A model generated the notes under the pieces. That model made no database searches and was not told the origin of the DNA. It saw only the letters and a program-made list of their open reading frames with translations. Position numbers and translations under genes: made by a program. A stretch of 64,000 bases of DNA. Origin: Athripsodes cinereus. Its lineage: Eukaryota > Arthropoda > Insecta > Trichoptera > Leptoceridae. This document shows positions 13,601 to 28,002 of the stretch, in pieces. Numbering within the stretch: position 1 is the first letter of the stretch; each line of letters opens with the position of its first letter. Location of the stretch: the NCBI GenBank assembly GCA_947579605.1, contig OX388311.1, positions 24,492,951-24,556,950 of the forward strand, read 5' to 3'.

Positions 13601-14640
13601 ACAGGTTAACTATTATGCGATGATTGTGAGAATATAAATGACAGTTCAATCATAGTATGATTACTATAATTGAACTGTCATTTATATTCTCATAATCATC
13701 GCATCATAGTAAACTTGTCAAAAATATTCATACCAACATTATTTCAAATTTTATCAAAAAACACGTTATATCGTCAGAATATGATTGAACTGTCAAAATT
13801 TTTCATGAATTCATCACTTCATGGAAGACCTGTCAAAAATTATCGTATGAATATTTTAACCCAATCCTTTCAAAACAACTCGTATCATCGCCAAACATGA
13901 TGGAACTGTCAAAAATATTCATAAAATCATCACTTCACCGTAAATCTGTTTAAAATATTTAAATGAGCATTTTGATTACAATTTATCCAAAAACCCGTTA
14001 GGTATATCGTCAGAACGTGATTGTACTGTCAAAAAACTTCATAGAACCATAATTTCATGGTAGACCTGTCAAAAATAATCGTACAAAAATTTAACCCAAA
14101 TCCTATCAAAAAAACTCGTTATATCGCCAAACATGATGGAACTGTCAAATTTAGTCATAAAATCATTACTTCACCGTAGATCCGGCAAAAATATCCATTT
14201 CATCGTTTTGATCAAATCTATCAAAATACTAGTATTTTGAAATATCATCATTGAACTGTCAAATATTTTCTCAAATTGATTGCATCATGGTAGACCTGAC
14301 AAAAAGACTCATCTAAACATTTTGATCAAATCCATCAAAATTCCTGTTATTTCATCATATTATGGTTGAACTGTCAAATATATTCTCACAATAATCGCAC
14401 CATAGTAGACCTGTCAAAAATATTCATACTAACATTTTTTCAAATCTTATCAAAAACCCCGTATTTTCGTCAAAACATGATTGTAATGTCAAATTTTTTT
14501 TATAAAATCATCTCTTCATGGTACACCTGTAATAAATATTTATATGATAATTTTGATTGCAATTTATCAAAAAAAAACGATAAAACCAGTCAGAAAATGA
14601 TTTCACTGTAAAAAAATTTCATGGAATCATCATTTCATGG
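7641..14640. repeat. Satellite array with about 3354-bp higher-order repeat
   Basis: Matching blocks lie at 7555, 11303 and 14657 (spacings 3748 and 3354), and at 8831/12186, 9294/12649 and 9760/13115 (spacing 3355). The first unit is longer because a block near 7900-8330 is tandemly repeated at about 8340-8740. The units contain the inverted-repeat module described at 10245. No gene is present. Confidence 0.87.
10245..10368. repeat. Inverted-repeat (hairpin) module of the satellite, loop orientation A
   Basis: Arms of 53 bp (10245-10297 and 10316-10368) pair almost perfectly around an 18-nt loop reading catagtatgattactata. The arms are ordinary monomer sequence, TTGACAGG...GAGAATATAAATGACAGTTCAAT and its complement, so one monomer segment has been inverted against its neighbour. 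The same module recurs in every higher-order unit. At 8931-9000, 12286-12360 and similar places only the left arm survives. Confidence 0.85.
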
Positions 14641-15675
14641 TAGACCTGTCAAATAATTGCATATTCATTTTAACCCAATCCTTTCAAAAAAACTCGTTAT
14701 ATCGCCAAACATGATGGAATTGTCAAAAATATTCATAAAATCATCAATTTACCGTAGATCTGTCAAAAATATCTATTTCATCGTTTTGATCAAATCTATC
14801 AAAAAACCTGTATTTTGTAATATCATCATTGAAATGTCAAACATTCTCGAAATGATCGCATCATAGAAGACCTGTCAAAAATATCAATGTAAACATTTTG
14901 ACCAAATCTATCAAAATACCCGTATTTTAAAATATCATCATTGAACTGTCAAATATTTTCTCAAATTGATTGCATCATGGTAGACCTAACAAAAATACTC
15001 ATATAAACATTTTGATCAAATCTATAGAAATTCCTGTTATTTCATCATATTATGGTTGAACTGTCAAATATATTCTCACAATCATCGCATCATAGTAGAC
15101 CTCTCAAAAATATTCATACAAACATTTTTTCAAATCCTATCAAAAACCCCGTTTTTTCGTCAAAACATGATTGTAGTGTCATTTTTTTTTATAAATGATT
15201 TTATAATGGTAGACCTGTAAAAAATATTTTTATGATAATTTTGATTGCAATTTATGAAAAAAAAACGATAAAACCAGTCAGAAAATGATTTCACTTGTAA
15301 AAAAATTTCATGGAATCATCATTTCATGGTAGACCTGTCAAATAATTGTATATTCATTAAAATGAATATTTTAATGAATGATTAATGAATGGGTTAAAAC
15401 CCAATCCTATAAAAAAAACTCGTAACATCGCCAAACATGATGGAACTGTCAAAAATATTCATAAAATCATCACATGACCGTAAAACTGTTAAAAATATTC
15501 CTTTCATCAATTTGGTAAAAAATCTATCAACATACCCGTATTTTGCAATATCATAACTGAAATGCCAAATATTTTCTCAAATGATCGCATCATGGTAGAC
15601 CTGTCCAAAATATTCATATAAACCTTTTTATCAAATCTTTCAAAATTCCTGTGATTTCTGGTGACTTCTGACTTC

Positions 15676-15799
15676 TTGACAGGTTTACTATTATGCGATG
15701 ATTGTGAGAATATAAATGACAGTTCAATTATAGTAATCATACTATGATTGAACTGTCATTTATATTCCCACAATCATCGCATCATAGTAAACCTGTCAA
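15676..15799. repeat. Inverted-repeat module, loop orientation B (flipped)
   Basis: Same arms as the 10245 module, but the 18-nt loop at 15729-15746 reads tatagtaatcatactatg, the exact reverse complement of the loop at 10298-10315. Flipped loops also occur at 24294, 32247 and 40200. Orientation A occurs near 13660, 21057, 29010, 36963, 45343 and 47709. Confidence 0.88.
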
Positions 15800-16193
15800 A
15801 AATATTCATACCAACATTATTTCAAATTTTATCAAAAAACACGTTATATCGTCAGAATATGATTGAACTGTCAAAAATTTTCATGAATTCATCACTTCAT
15901 GGAAGACCTGTCAAAAATAATCGTATATTCATTTTATCCCAATCCTATCAAAAAAAACTCGTTTCATCGCCAAGCATGATGGAACTGTCAAAAATATTCA
16001 TAAAATCATCACTTCACCGTAGATCTGTCAAAAATATCCATTTCATCGTTTTGATCAAATCTATCGAAATTCCTGTAATGTTATGGTTGAATTCTCAAAA
16101 CATATTCTCAACATCATCTCATCATAGTAGTTCTGTCAAAAATAATCATACAAATTTTCTACGATTCATACATAATACATAATACATACAAAA

Positions 16194-16427
16194 ATTCATA
16201 CGATTATTTTTGACAGGTCTTCCATGAAGTGATCAATTTATGAAAATTATAGACAACAGACAAATCATGTTCTGAAAATATTATAAGAAAATTATTTATT
16301 TATAAATAAATAAAATAATAAATAAATAATTTTCTTATAATATTTTCAGAACATGATTTGTCTGTTGTCTATAATTTTCATAAATTGATCACTTCATGGA
16401 AGACCTGTCAAAAATAATCGTATGAAT
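16194..16427. repeat. Fold-back palindrome private to copy 1
   Basis: Arms of about 109 bp (16194-16302 and 16319-16427) are near-perfect reverse complements centred at 16310.5, with an AT-rich centre of about 16 nt made of ATTT/AAAT repeats. The right arm is normal satellite sequence found in the other copies (for example 40622-40720). The left arm is its inverted duplicate, preceded by short 'cataatacataatacatac' repeats. Confidence 0.9.
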
Positions 16428-19400
16428 ATTTTAACCCAATCCTTTCAAAACAACTCGTATCATCGCCAAACATGATGGAACTGTCAAAAATATTCATAAA
16501 ATCATCACTTCACCGTAAATCTGTTTAAAATATTTAAATGAGCATTTTGATTACAATTTATCCAAAAACCCGTTAGGTATATCGTCAGAACGTGATTGTA
16601 CTGTCAAAAAACTTCATAGAACCATCATTTCATGGTAGACCTGTCAAAAATAATCGTACAAAAATTTAACCCAAATCCTATCAAAAAAACTCGTTATATC
16701 GCCAAACACGATGGAACTGTCAATTTTTTTTATAAAATCATCTCTTTATGGTACCATAAAGTCTACCGGTCTACCTGTAAAAAATATTTATATGATAATT
16801 TTGATTGCAATTTATCAAAAAACCCGATATATAGTCAGAACATGATTTCACTGACTGTCAAAAATTTCATGGAATCATCATTTCATAGTAGATCTGTCAA
16901 ATAATTGTATATTCATTTTAACCCAAGCCTATAAAAAAAACTTGTTACATCGCCAAACATGATGGAACTGTCAAAAAAAATCATAAAATCATCACATCAC
17001 CGTAGATCTGTTAAAAATATTCCATTCATCGATTTGGTAAAAAATCTATCATTATACCCGTATTTTGCAATATCATAACTGAACTGCAAAATATTTTCTC
17101 AAAATGATCGCATCATGGTAGACCTGTCCAAAATATGCATATAAACCTTTTTATCAAATCTATCAAAATTCCTGTGATTTCTGGTGACTTCTGACTTCTT
17201 GACAGGTTTACTATTATGCGATGATTGTGAGAATATAAATGACAGTTCAATCATAGTATGATTACTATAATTATTACTACAAAAATTTAACCCAAATCCT
17301 ATCAAAAAAACTCGTTATATCGCCAAACATGATGGAACTGTCAAATTTAGTCATAAAATCATTACTTCACCGTAGATCCGGCAAAAATATCCATTTCATC
17401 GTTTTGATCAAATCTATCAAAATACTAGTATTTTGAAATATCATCATTGAACTGTCAAATATTTTCTCAAATTGATTGCATCATGGTAGACCTGACAAAA
17501 ATACTCATCTAATCATTTTGATCAAATCCATCAAAATTCCTGTTATTTCATCATATTATGGTTGAACTGTCAAATACATTCTCACAATAATCGCATCATA
17601 GTAAACCTGTCAAAATTCATACCAACATTATTTCAAATTTTATCAAAAAACACGTTATATCGTCAGAATATGATTGAACTGTCAAAATTTTTCATGAATT
17701 TATCACTTCATGGAAGACCTGTCAAAAATAATCGTATGAATATTTTAACCCAATCCTTTCAAAACAACTCGTATCATCGCCAAACATGATGGAACTGTCA
17801 AAAATATTCATAAAATCATCACTTCACCGTAAATCTGTTTAAAATATTTAAATGAGCATTTTGATTACAATTTATCCAAAAACCCGTTAGGTATATCGTC
17901 AGAACGTGATTGTACTGTCAAAAAACTTCATAGAACCATCATTTCATGGTAGACCTGTCAAAAATAATCGTACAAAAATTTAACCCAAATCCTATCAAAA
18001 AAACTCGTTATATCGCCAAACACGATGGAACTGTCAATTTTTTTTATAAAATCATCTCTTTATGGTACCATAAAGTCTACCGGTCTACCTGTTAAAAATA
18101 TTTATATGATAATTTTGATTGCAATTTATCAAAAAAACCCGATATATAGTCAGAACATGATTTCACTGTCAAAAAATTTCATGGAATCATCATTTCATAG
18201 TAGATCTGTCAAATAATTGTATATTCATTTTAACCCAAGCCTATAAAAAAAACTTGTTACATCGCCAAACATGATGGAACTGTCAAAAAAAATCATAAAA
18301 TCATCACATCACCGTAGATCTGTTAAAAATATTCCATTCATCGATTTGGTAAAAAATCTATCATTATACCCGTATTTTGCAATATCATAACTGAACTGCA
18401 AAATATTTTCTCAAAATGATCGCATCATGGTAGACCTGTCCAAAATATGCATATAAACCTTTTTATCAAATCTATCAAAATTCCTGTGATTTCTGGTGAC
18501 TTCTGACTTCTTGACAGGTTTACTATTATGCGATGATTGTGAGAATATAAATGACAGTTCAATCATAGTATGATTACTATAATTATTACTACAAAAATTT
18601 AACCCAAATCCTATCAAAAAAACTCGTTATATCGCCAAACATGATGGAACTGTCAAATTTAGTCATAAAATCATTACTTCACCGTAGATCCGGCAAAAAT
18701 ATCCATTTCATCGTTTTGATCAAATCTATCAAAATACTAGTATTTTGAAATATCATCATTGAACTGTCAAATATTTTCTCAAATTGATTGCATCATGGTA
18801 GACCTGACAAAAATACTCATCTAATCATTTTGATCAAATCCATCAAAATTCCTGTTATTTCATCATATTATGGTTGAACTGTCAAATATATTCTCACAAT
18901 AATCGCATCATAGTAAACCTGTCAAAAATATTCATACCAACATTATTTCAAATTTTATCAAAAAACACGTTATATCGTCAGAATATGATTGAACTGTCAA
19001 AATTTTTCATGAATTTATCACTTCATGGAAGACCTGTCAAAAATAATCGTATGAATATTTTAACCCAATCCTTTCAAAACAACTCGTATCATCGCCAAAC
19101 ATGATGGAACTGTCAAAAATATTCATAAAATCATCACTTCACCGTAAATCTGTTTAAAATATTTAAATGAGCATTTTGATTACAATTTATCCAAAAACCC
19201 GTTAGGTATATCGTCAGAACGTGATTGTACTGTCAAAAAACTTCATAGAACCATCATTTCATGGTAGACCTGTCAAAAATAATCGTACAAAAATTTAACC
19301 AAAATCCTATCAAAAAAACTCGTTATATCGCCAAACATGATGGAACTGTCAAATTTAGTCATAAAATCATTACTTCACCGTAGATCCGGCAAAAATATCC

Positions 19401-20049
19401 ATTTCATCGTTTTGATCAAATCTATCAAAATACTAGTATTTTGAAATATCATCATTGAACTGTCAAATATTTTCTCAAATTGATTGCATCATGGTAGACC
19501 TGACAAAAATACTCATCTAAACATTTTGATCAAATCCATCAAAATTCCTGTTATTTCATCATATTATGGTTGAACTGTCAAATATATTCTCACAATAATC
19601 GCATCATAGTAGACCTGTTAAAAATATTCATACTAACATTTTTTCAAATCTTATCAAAAACCCCGTATTTTCGTCAAAACATGATTGTAATGTCAAATTT
19701 TTTTTATAAAATCATCTCTTCATGGTACACCTGTAATAAATATTTATATGATAATTTTGATTGCAATTTATCAAAAAAAAACGATAAAACCAGTCAGAAA
19801 ATGATTTCACTGTAAAAAAATTTCATGGAATCATCATTTCATGGTAGACCTGTCAAATAATTGTATATTCATTTTAACCCAATCCTTTCAAAAAAACTCG
19901 TTATATCGCCAAACATGATGGAATTGTCAAAAATATTCATAAAATCATCAATTTACCGTAGATCTGTCAAAAATATTTATTTCATCGTTTTGATCAAATC
20001 TATCAAAAAACCTGTATTTTGTAATATCATCATTGCAATGTCAAACATT

Positions 20050-20210
20050 AAATAAATAAAAAAAAAAAAATAAAAACTTTATTGAAAAAAAAAATATTTC
20101 AAATGGCGGGTTTATTGCCGTGGGCAATTTCTGCCAACCAACCACTTTTGACATCAATTTGATATATACAATACATACAAGTGTATGAAAAAGAAGAAAA
20201 ATATAAATAT
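20050..20210 (-). mobile_element. LINE 3' end inserted in satellite (insertion 1, copy 1)
   Basis: The native motif 'caaacattctcgaaatg' is split here by about 161 bp that starts AAATAAATAAAA and TAAAAACTTTATTG. On the minus strand it reads GGTTGGTTGGCAGAAATTGC, GCAATAAACCCGCC, then AATAAAGTTTTTATT and an A/T-rich tail, like the 3' untranslated end of a LINE. The same insertion at the same monomer position occurs in all four 8-kb units. Confidence 0.75.
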
Positions 20211-22625
20211 CGAAATGATCGCATCATAGAAGACCTGTCAAAAATATCAATGTAAACATTTTGACCAAATCTATCAAAATACCCGTATTTTAAAATATCA
20301 TCATTGAACTGTCAAATATTTTCTCAAATTGATTGCATCATGGTAGACCTGACAAAAATACTCATATAAACATTTTGATCAAATCTATCGAAATTCCTGT
20401 TATTTCATCATATTATGGTTGAACTGTCAAATATATTCTCACAATCATCGCATCATAGTAGACCTCTCAAAAATATTCATACAAACATTTTTTCAAATCC
20501 TATCAAAAACCCCGTTTTTTCGTCAAAACATGATTGTAGTGTAATTTTTTTTTATAAATGATTTTATAATGGTAGACCTGTAAAAAATATTTATATGATA
20601 ATTTTGATTGCAATTTATCAAAAAAAAACGATAAACCAGTCAGAAAATGATTTCACTTGTAAAAAAATTTCATGGAATCATCATTTCATGGTAGACCTGT
20701 CAAATAATTGTATATTCATTTTAACCCAATCCTATAAAAAAAAACTCGTAACATCGCCAAACATGATGGAACTGTCAAAAATATTCATAAAATCATCACA
20801 TGACCGTAGAACTGTTAAAAATTTTCCTTTCATCAATTTGGTAAAAAATCTATCAACATACCCGTATTTTGCAATATCATAACTGAAATGCCAAATATTT
20901 TCTCAAAATGATCGCATCATGGTAGACCTGTCCAAAATATTCATATAAACCTTTTTATCAAATCTTTCAAAATTCCTGTGATTTCTGGTGACTTCTGACT
21001 TCTTGACAGGTTTACTATTATGCGATGATTGTGAGAACATAAATGACAGTTCAATCATAGTATGATACTATAATTGAACTGTCATTTATATTCTCATAAT
21101 CATCGCATCATAGTAAACCTGTCAAAAATATTCATACCAACATTATTTCAAATTTTATCAAAAAACACGTTATATCGTCAGAATATGATTGAACTGTCAA
21201 AAATTTTCATGAATTCATCACTTCATGGAAGACCTGTCAAAACTAATCGTATATTCATTTTAACCCAATCCTATCAAAAAAACTCGTTACATCGCCAAGC
21301 ATGATGGAACTGTCAAAAATATTCATAAAATCATCACTTCACCGTAGATCTGTCAAAAATATCCATTTCATCGTTTTGATCAAATCTATCGAAATTCCTG
21401 TAATTTCATCATGTTATGGTTGAATTCTCAAAATATATTCTCAAAATCATCTCATCATAGTAGTTCTGTCAAAAATAATCATACAAATTTTCTTATAATA
21501 TTTTCAGAACATGATTTGTCTGTTGTCTATAATTTTCATAAATTGATCACTTCATGGAAGACCTGTCAAAAATAATCGTATGAATATTTTAACCTAATCC
21601 TTTCAAAACAACTCGTATCATCGCCAAACATGATGGAACTGTCAAAAATATTCATAAAATCATCACTTCACCGTAAATCTGTTTAAAATATTTAAATGAG
21701 CATTTTGATTACAATTTATCCAAAAACCCGTTAGGTATATCGTCAGTACGTGATTGTACTGTCAAAAAACTTCATAGAACCATCATTTCATGGTAGACCT
21801 GTCAAAAATAATCGTACAAAAATTTAACCCAAATCCTATCAAAAAAACTCGTTATATCGCCAAACATGATGGAACTGTCAAAAATATTCATAAAATCATT
21901 ACTTCACCGTAGATCCGGCAAAAATATCCATTTCATCGTTTTGATCAAATCTATCAAAATACTAGTATTTTGAAATATCATCATTGAACTGTCAAATATT
22001 TTCTCAAATTGATTGCATCATGGTAGACCTGACAAAAATACTCATCTAAACATTTTGATCAAATCCATCAAAATTCCTGTTATTTCATCATATTATGGTT
22101 GAACTGTCAAATATATTCTCACAATAATCGCATCATAGTAGACCTGTTAAAAATATTCATACTAACATTTTTTCAAATCTTATCAAAAACCCCGTATTTT
22201 CGTCAAAACATGATTGTAATGTCAAATTTTTTTTATAAAATCATCTCTTCATGGTACACCTGTAATAAATATTTATATGATAATTTTGATTGCAATTTAT
22301 CAAAAAAAAAACGATAAAACCAGTCAGAAAATGATTTCACTGTAAAAAAATTTCATGGAATCATCATTTCATGGTAGACCTGTCAAATAATTGTATATTC
22401 ATTTTAACCCAATCCTTTCAAAAAAACTCGTTATATCGCCAAACATGATGGAATTGTCAAAAATATTCATAAAATCATCAATTAACCGTAGATCTGTCAA
22501 AAATATCTATTTCATCGTTTTGATCAAATCTATCAAAAAACCTGTATTTTGTAATATCATCATTGCATTGTCAAACATTCTCGAAATGATCGCATCATAG
22601 AAGACCTGTCAAAAATATCAATGTA

Positions 22626-22762
22626 TTTATTTATTTATTTTATTTTATTCTTCACTGTACATTGTTTACAATAATACAAATTAACATAGAAAATATCATT
22701 TATACAATTCAATGCACAGAGGGCGAGTTTATCGCTGAAATGCGATGTCTTCCAACTAACCC
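22626..22762 (-). mobile_element. LINE 3' end inserted in satellite (insertion 2, copy 1)
   Basis: A 137-bp insert with target duplication TGTA (22622-22625 and 22763-22766). On the minus strand it reads GGTTAGTTGGAAGACATCGC, GCGATAAACTCGCCCTCTGT and ends in AAATAAATAAATAAA. It belongs to the same family as insertion 1 and as the forward copy at 54253. It is a severely 5'-truncated LINE without coding sequence. Confidence 0.85.
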
Positions 22763-25700
22763 TGTAAACATTTTGACCAAATCTATCAAAATACCCGTAT
22801 TTTAAAATATCATCATTGAACTGTCAAATATTTTCTCAAATTGATTGCATCATGGTAGACCTGACAAAAATACTCATATAAAAATTTTGATCAAATTTAT
22901 CGAAATTCCTGTTATTTCATCATATTATGGTTGAACTGTCAAATATATTCTCACAATCATCGCATCATAGTAGACCTCTCAAAAATATTCATACAAACAT
23001 TTTTTCAAATCCTATCAAAAACCCCGTTTTTTCGTCAAAACATGATTGTAGTGTCATTTTTTTTTATAAATGATTTTATAATGGTAGACCTGTAAAAAAT
23101 ATTTTTATGATAATTTTGATTGCAATTTATCAAAAAAAAACGATAAAACCAGTCAGAAAATGATTTCACTTGTAAAAAAATTTCATGGAATCATCATTTC
23201 ATGGTAGACCTGTCAAATAATTGCATATTCATTTTAACCCAATCCTTTCAAAAAAACTCGTTATATCGCCAAACATGATGGAATTGTCAAAAATATTCAT
23301 AAAATCATCAATTTACCGTAGATCTGTCAAAAATATCTATTTCATCGTTTTGATCAAATCTATCAAAAAACCTGTATTTTGTAATATCATCATTGAAATG
23401 TCAAACATTCTCGAAATGATCGCATCATAGAAGACCTGTCAAAAATATCAATGTAAACATTTTGACCAAATCTATCAAAATACCCGTATTTTAAAATATC
23501 ATCATTGAACTGTCAAATATTTTCTCAAATTGATTGCATCATGGTAGACCTGACAAAAATACTCATATAAACATTTTGATCAAATCTATAGAAATTCCTG
23601 TTATTTCATCATATTATGGTTGAACTGTCAAATATATTCTCACAATCATCGCATCATAGTAGACCTCTCAAAAATATTCATACAAACATTTTTTCAAATC
23701 CTATCAAAAACCCCGTTTTTTCGTCAAAACATGATTGTAGTGTCATTTTTTTTTATAAATGATTTTATAATGGTAGACCTGTAAAAAATATTTTTATGAT
23801 AATTTTGATTGCAATTTATGAAAAAAAAACGATAAAACCAGTCAGAAAATGATTTCACTTGTAAAAAAATTTCATGGAATCATCATTTCATGGTAGACCT
23901 GTCAAATAATTGTATATTCATTAAAATGAATATTTTAATGAATGATTAATGAATGGGTTAAAACCCAATCCTATAAAAAAAACTCGTAACATCGCCAAAC
24001 ATGATGGAACTGTCAAAAATATTCATAAAATCATCACATGACCGTAAAACTGTTAAAAATATTCCTTTCATCAATTTGGTAAAAAATCTATCAACATACC
24101 CGTATTTTGCAATATCATAACTGAAATGCCAAATATTTTCTCAAAATGATCGCATCATGGTAGACCTGTCCAAAATATTCATATAAACCTTTTTATCAAA
24201 TCTTTCAAAATTCCTGTGATTTCTGGTGACTTCTGACTTCTTGACAGGTTTACTATTATGCGATGATTGTGAGAATATAAATGACAGTTCAATTATAGTA
24301 ATCATACTATGATTGAACTGTCATTTATATTCCCACAATCATCGCATCATAGTAAACCTGTCAAAAATATTCATACCAACATTATTTCAAATTTTATCAA
24401 AAAACACGTTATATCGTCAGAATATGATTGAACTGTCAAAAATATTCATAAAATCATCACTTCACCGTAAATCTGTTTAAAATATTTAAATGAGCATTTT
24501 GATTACAATTTATCCAAAAACCCGTTAGGTATATCGTCAGAACGTGATTGTACTGTCAAAAAACTTCATAGAACCATCATTTCATGGTAGACCTGTCAAA
24601 AATAATCGTACAAAAATTTAACCCAAATCCTATCAAAAAAACTCGTTATATCGCCAAACACGATGGAACTGTCAATTTTTTTTATAAAATCATCTCTTTA
24701 TGGTACCATAAAGTCTACCGGTCTACCTGTAAAAAATATTTATATGATAATTTTGATTGCAATTTATCAAAAAAACCCGATATATAGTCAGAACATGATT
24801 TCACTGTCAAAAAATTTCATGGAATCATCATTTCATAGTAGATCTGTCAAATAATTGTATATTCATTTTAACCCAAGCCTATAAAAAAAACTTGTTACAT
24901 CGCCAAACATGATGGAACTGTCAAAAAAAATCATAAAATCATCACATCACCGTAGATCTGTTAAAAATATTCCATTCATCGATTTGGTAAAAAATCTATC
25001 ATTATACCCGTATTTTGCAATATCATAACTGAACTGCAAAATATTTTCTCAAAATGATCGCATCATGGTAGACCTGTCCAAAATATGCATATAAACCTTT
25101 TTATCAAATCTATCAAAATTCCTGTGATTTCTGGTGACTTCTGACTTCTTGACAGGTTTACTATTATGCGATGATTGTGAGAATATAAATGACAGTTCAA
25201 TCATAGTATGATTACTATAATTATTACTACAAAAATTTAACCCAAATCCTATCAAAAAAACTCGTTATATCGCCAAACATGATGGAACTGTCAAATTTAG
25301 TCATAAAATCATTACTTCACCGTAGATCCGGCAAAAATATCCATTTCATCGTTTTGATCAAATCTATCAAAATACTAGTATTTTGAAATATCATCATTGA
25401 ACTGTCAAATATTTTCTCAAATTGATTGCATCATGGTAGACCTGACAAAAATACTCATCTAATCATTTTGATCAAATCCATCAAAATTCCTGTTATTTCA
25501 TCATATTATGGTTGAACTGTCAAATATATTCTCACAATAATCGCATCATAGTAAACCTGTCAAAAATATTCATACCAACATTATTTCAAATTTTATCAAA
25601 AAACACGTTATATCGTCAGAATATGATTGAACTGTCAAAATTTTTCATGAATTTATCACTTCATGGAAGACCTGTCAAAAATAATCGTATGAATATTTTA

Positions 25701-28002
25701 ACCCAATCCTTTCAAAACAACTCGTATCATCGCCAAACATGATGGAACTGTCAAAAATATTCATAAAATCATCACTTCACCGTAAATCTGTTTAAAATAT
25801 TTAAATGAGCATTTTGATTACAATTTATCCAAAAACCCGTTAGGTATATCGTCAGAACGTGATTGTACTGTCAAAAAACTTCATAGAACCATCATTTCAT
25901 GGTAGACCTGTCAAAAATAATCGTACAAAAATTTAACCCAAATCCTATCAAAAAAACTCGTTATATCGCCAAACACGATGGAACTGTCAATTTTTTTTAT
26001 AAAATCATCTCTTTATGGTACCATAAAGTCTACCGGTCTACCTGTTAAAAATATTTATATGATAATTTTGATTGCAATTTATCAAAAAAACCCGATATAT
26101 AGTCAGAACATGATTTCACTGTCAAAAAATTTCATGGAATCATCATTTCATAGTAGATCTGTCAAATAATTGTATATTCATTTTAACCCAAGCCTATAAA
26201 AAAAACTTGTTACATCGCCAAACATGATGGAACTGTCAAAAAAAATCATAAAATCATCACATCACCGTAGATCTGTTAAAAATATTCCATTCATCGATTT
26301 GGTAAAAAATCTATCATTATACCCGTATTTTGCAATATCATAACTGAACTGCAAAATATTTTCTCAAAATGATCGCATCATGGTAGACCTGTCCAAAATA
26401 TGCATATAAACCTTTTTATCAAATCTATCAAAATTCCTGTGATTTCTGGTGACTTCTGACTTCTTGACAGGTTTACTATTATGCGATGATTGTGAGAATA
26501 TAAATGACAGTTCAATCATAGTATGATTACTATAATTATTACTACAAAAATTTAACCCAAATCCTATCAAAAAAACTCGTTATATCGCCAAACATGATGG
26601 AACTGTCAAATTTAGTCATAAAATCATTACTTCACCGTAGATCCGGCAAAAATATCCATTTCATCGTTTTGATCAAATCTATCAAAATACTAGTATTTTG
26701 AAATATCATCATTGAACTGTCAAATATTTTCTCAAATTGATTGCATCATGGTAGACCTGACAAAAATACTCATCTAATCATTTTGATCAAATCCATCAAA
26801 ATTCCTGTTATTTCATCATATTATGGTTGAACTGTCAAATATATTCTCACAATAATCGCATCATAGTAAACCTGTCAAAAATATTCATACCAACATTATT
26901 TCAAATTTTATCAAAAAACACGTTATATCGTCAGAATATGATTGAACTGTCAAAATTTTTCATGAATTTATCACTTCATGGAAGACCTGTCAAAAATAAT
27001 CGTATGAATATTTTAACCCAATCCTTTCAAAACAACTCGTATCATCGCCAAACATGATGGAACTGTCAAAAATATTCATAAAATCATCACTTCACCGTAA
27101 ATCTGTTTAAAATATTTAAATGAGCATTTTGATTACAATTTATCCAAAAACCCGTTAGGTATATCGTCAGAACGTGATTGTACTGTCAAAAAACTTCATA
27201 GAACCATCATTTCATGGTAGACCTGTCAAAAATAATCGTACAAAAATTTAACCAAAATCCTATCAAAAAAACTCGTTATATCGCCAAACATGATGGAACT
27301 GTCAAATTTAGTCATAAAATCATTACTTCACCGTAGATCCGGCAAAAATATCCATTTCATCGTTTTGATCAAATCTATCAAAATACTAGTATTTTGAAAT
27401 ATCATCATTGAACTGTCAAATATTTTCTCAAATTGATTGCATCATGGTAGACCTGACAAAAATACTCATCTAAACATTTTGATCAAATCCATCAAAATTC
27501 CTGTTATTTCATCATATTATGGTTGAACTGTCAAATATATTCTCACAATAATCGCATCATAGTAGACCTGTTAAAAATATTCATACTAACATTTTTTCAA
27601 ATCTTATCAAAAACCCCGTATTTTCGTCAAAACATGATTGTAATGTCAAATTTTTTTTATAAAATCATCTCTTCATGGTACACCTGTAATAAATATTTAT
27701 ATGATAATTTTGATTGCAATTTATCAAAAAAAAACGATAAAACCAGTCAGAAAATGATTTCACTGTAAAAAAATTTCATGGAATCATCATTTCATGGTAG
27801 ACCTGTCAAATAATTGTATATTCATTTTAACCCAATCCTTTCAAAAAAACTCGTTATATCGCCAAACATGATGGAATTGTCAAAAATATTCATAAAATCA
27901 TCAATTTACCGTAGATCTGTCAAAAATATTTATTTCATCGTTTTGATCAAATCTATCAAAAAACCTGTATTTTGTAATATCATCATTGCAATGTCAAACA
28001 TT

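Larger units (their letters stand above)
14641..23204. repeat. 8-kb higher-order satellite unit, copy 1 (8564 bp)
   Basis: Copy 1 of four tandem giant units. The start is set by the last point where the sequence is in register with copy 2 (14657 equals 23221, offset 8564). It is longer than copies 2 and 3 because it keeps a block near 15870-16480 missing there and carries a private fold-back palindrome. Inside, a 1.3-kb segment is tandemly duplicated (minus-strand landmark at 17099 and 18411). It hosts two LINE 3'-end insertions. Confidence 0.85.
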
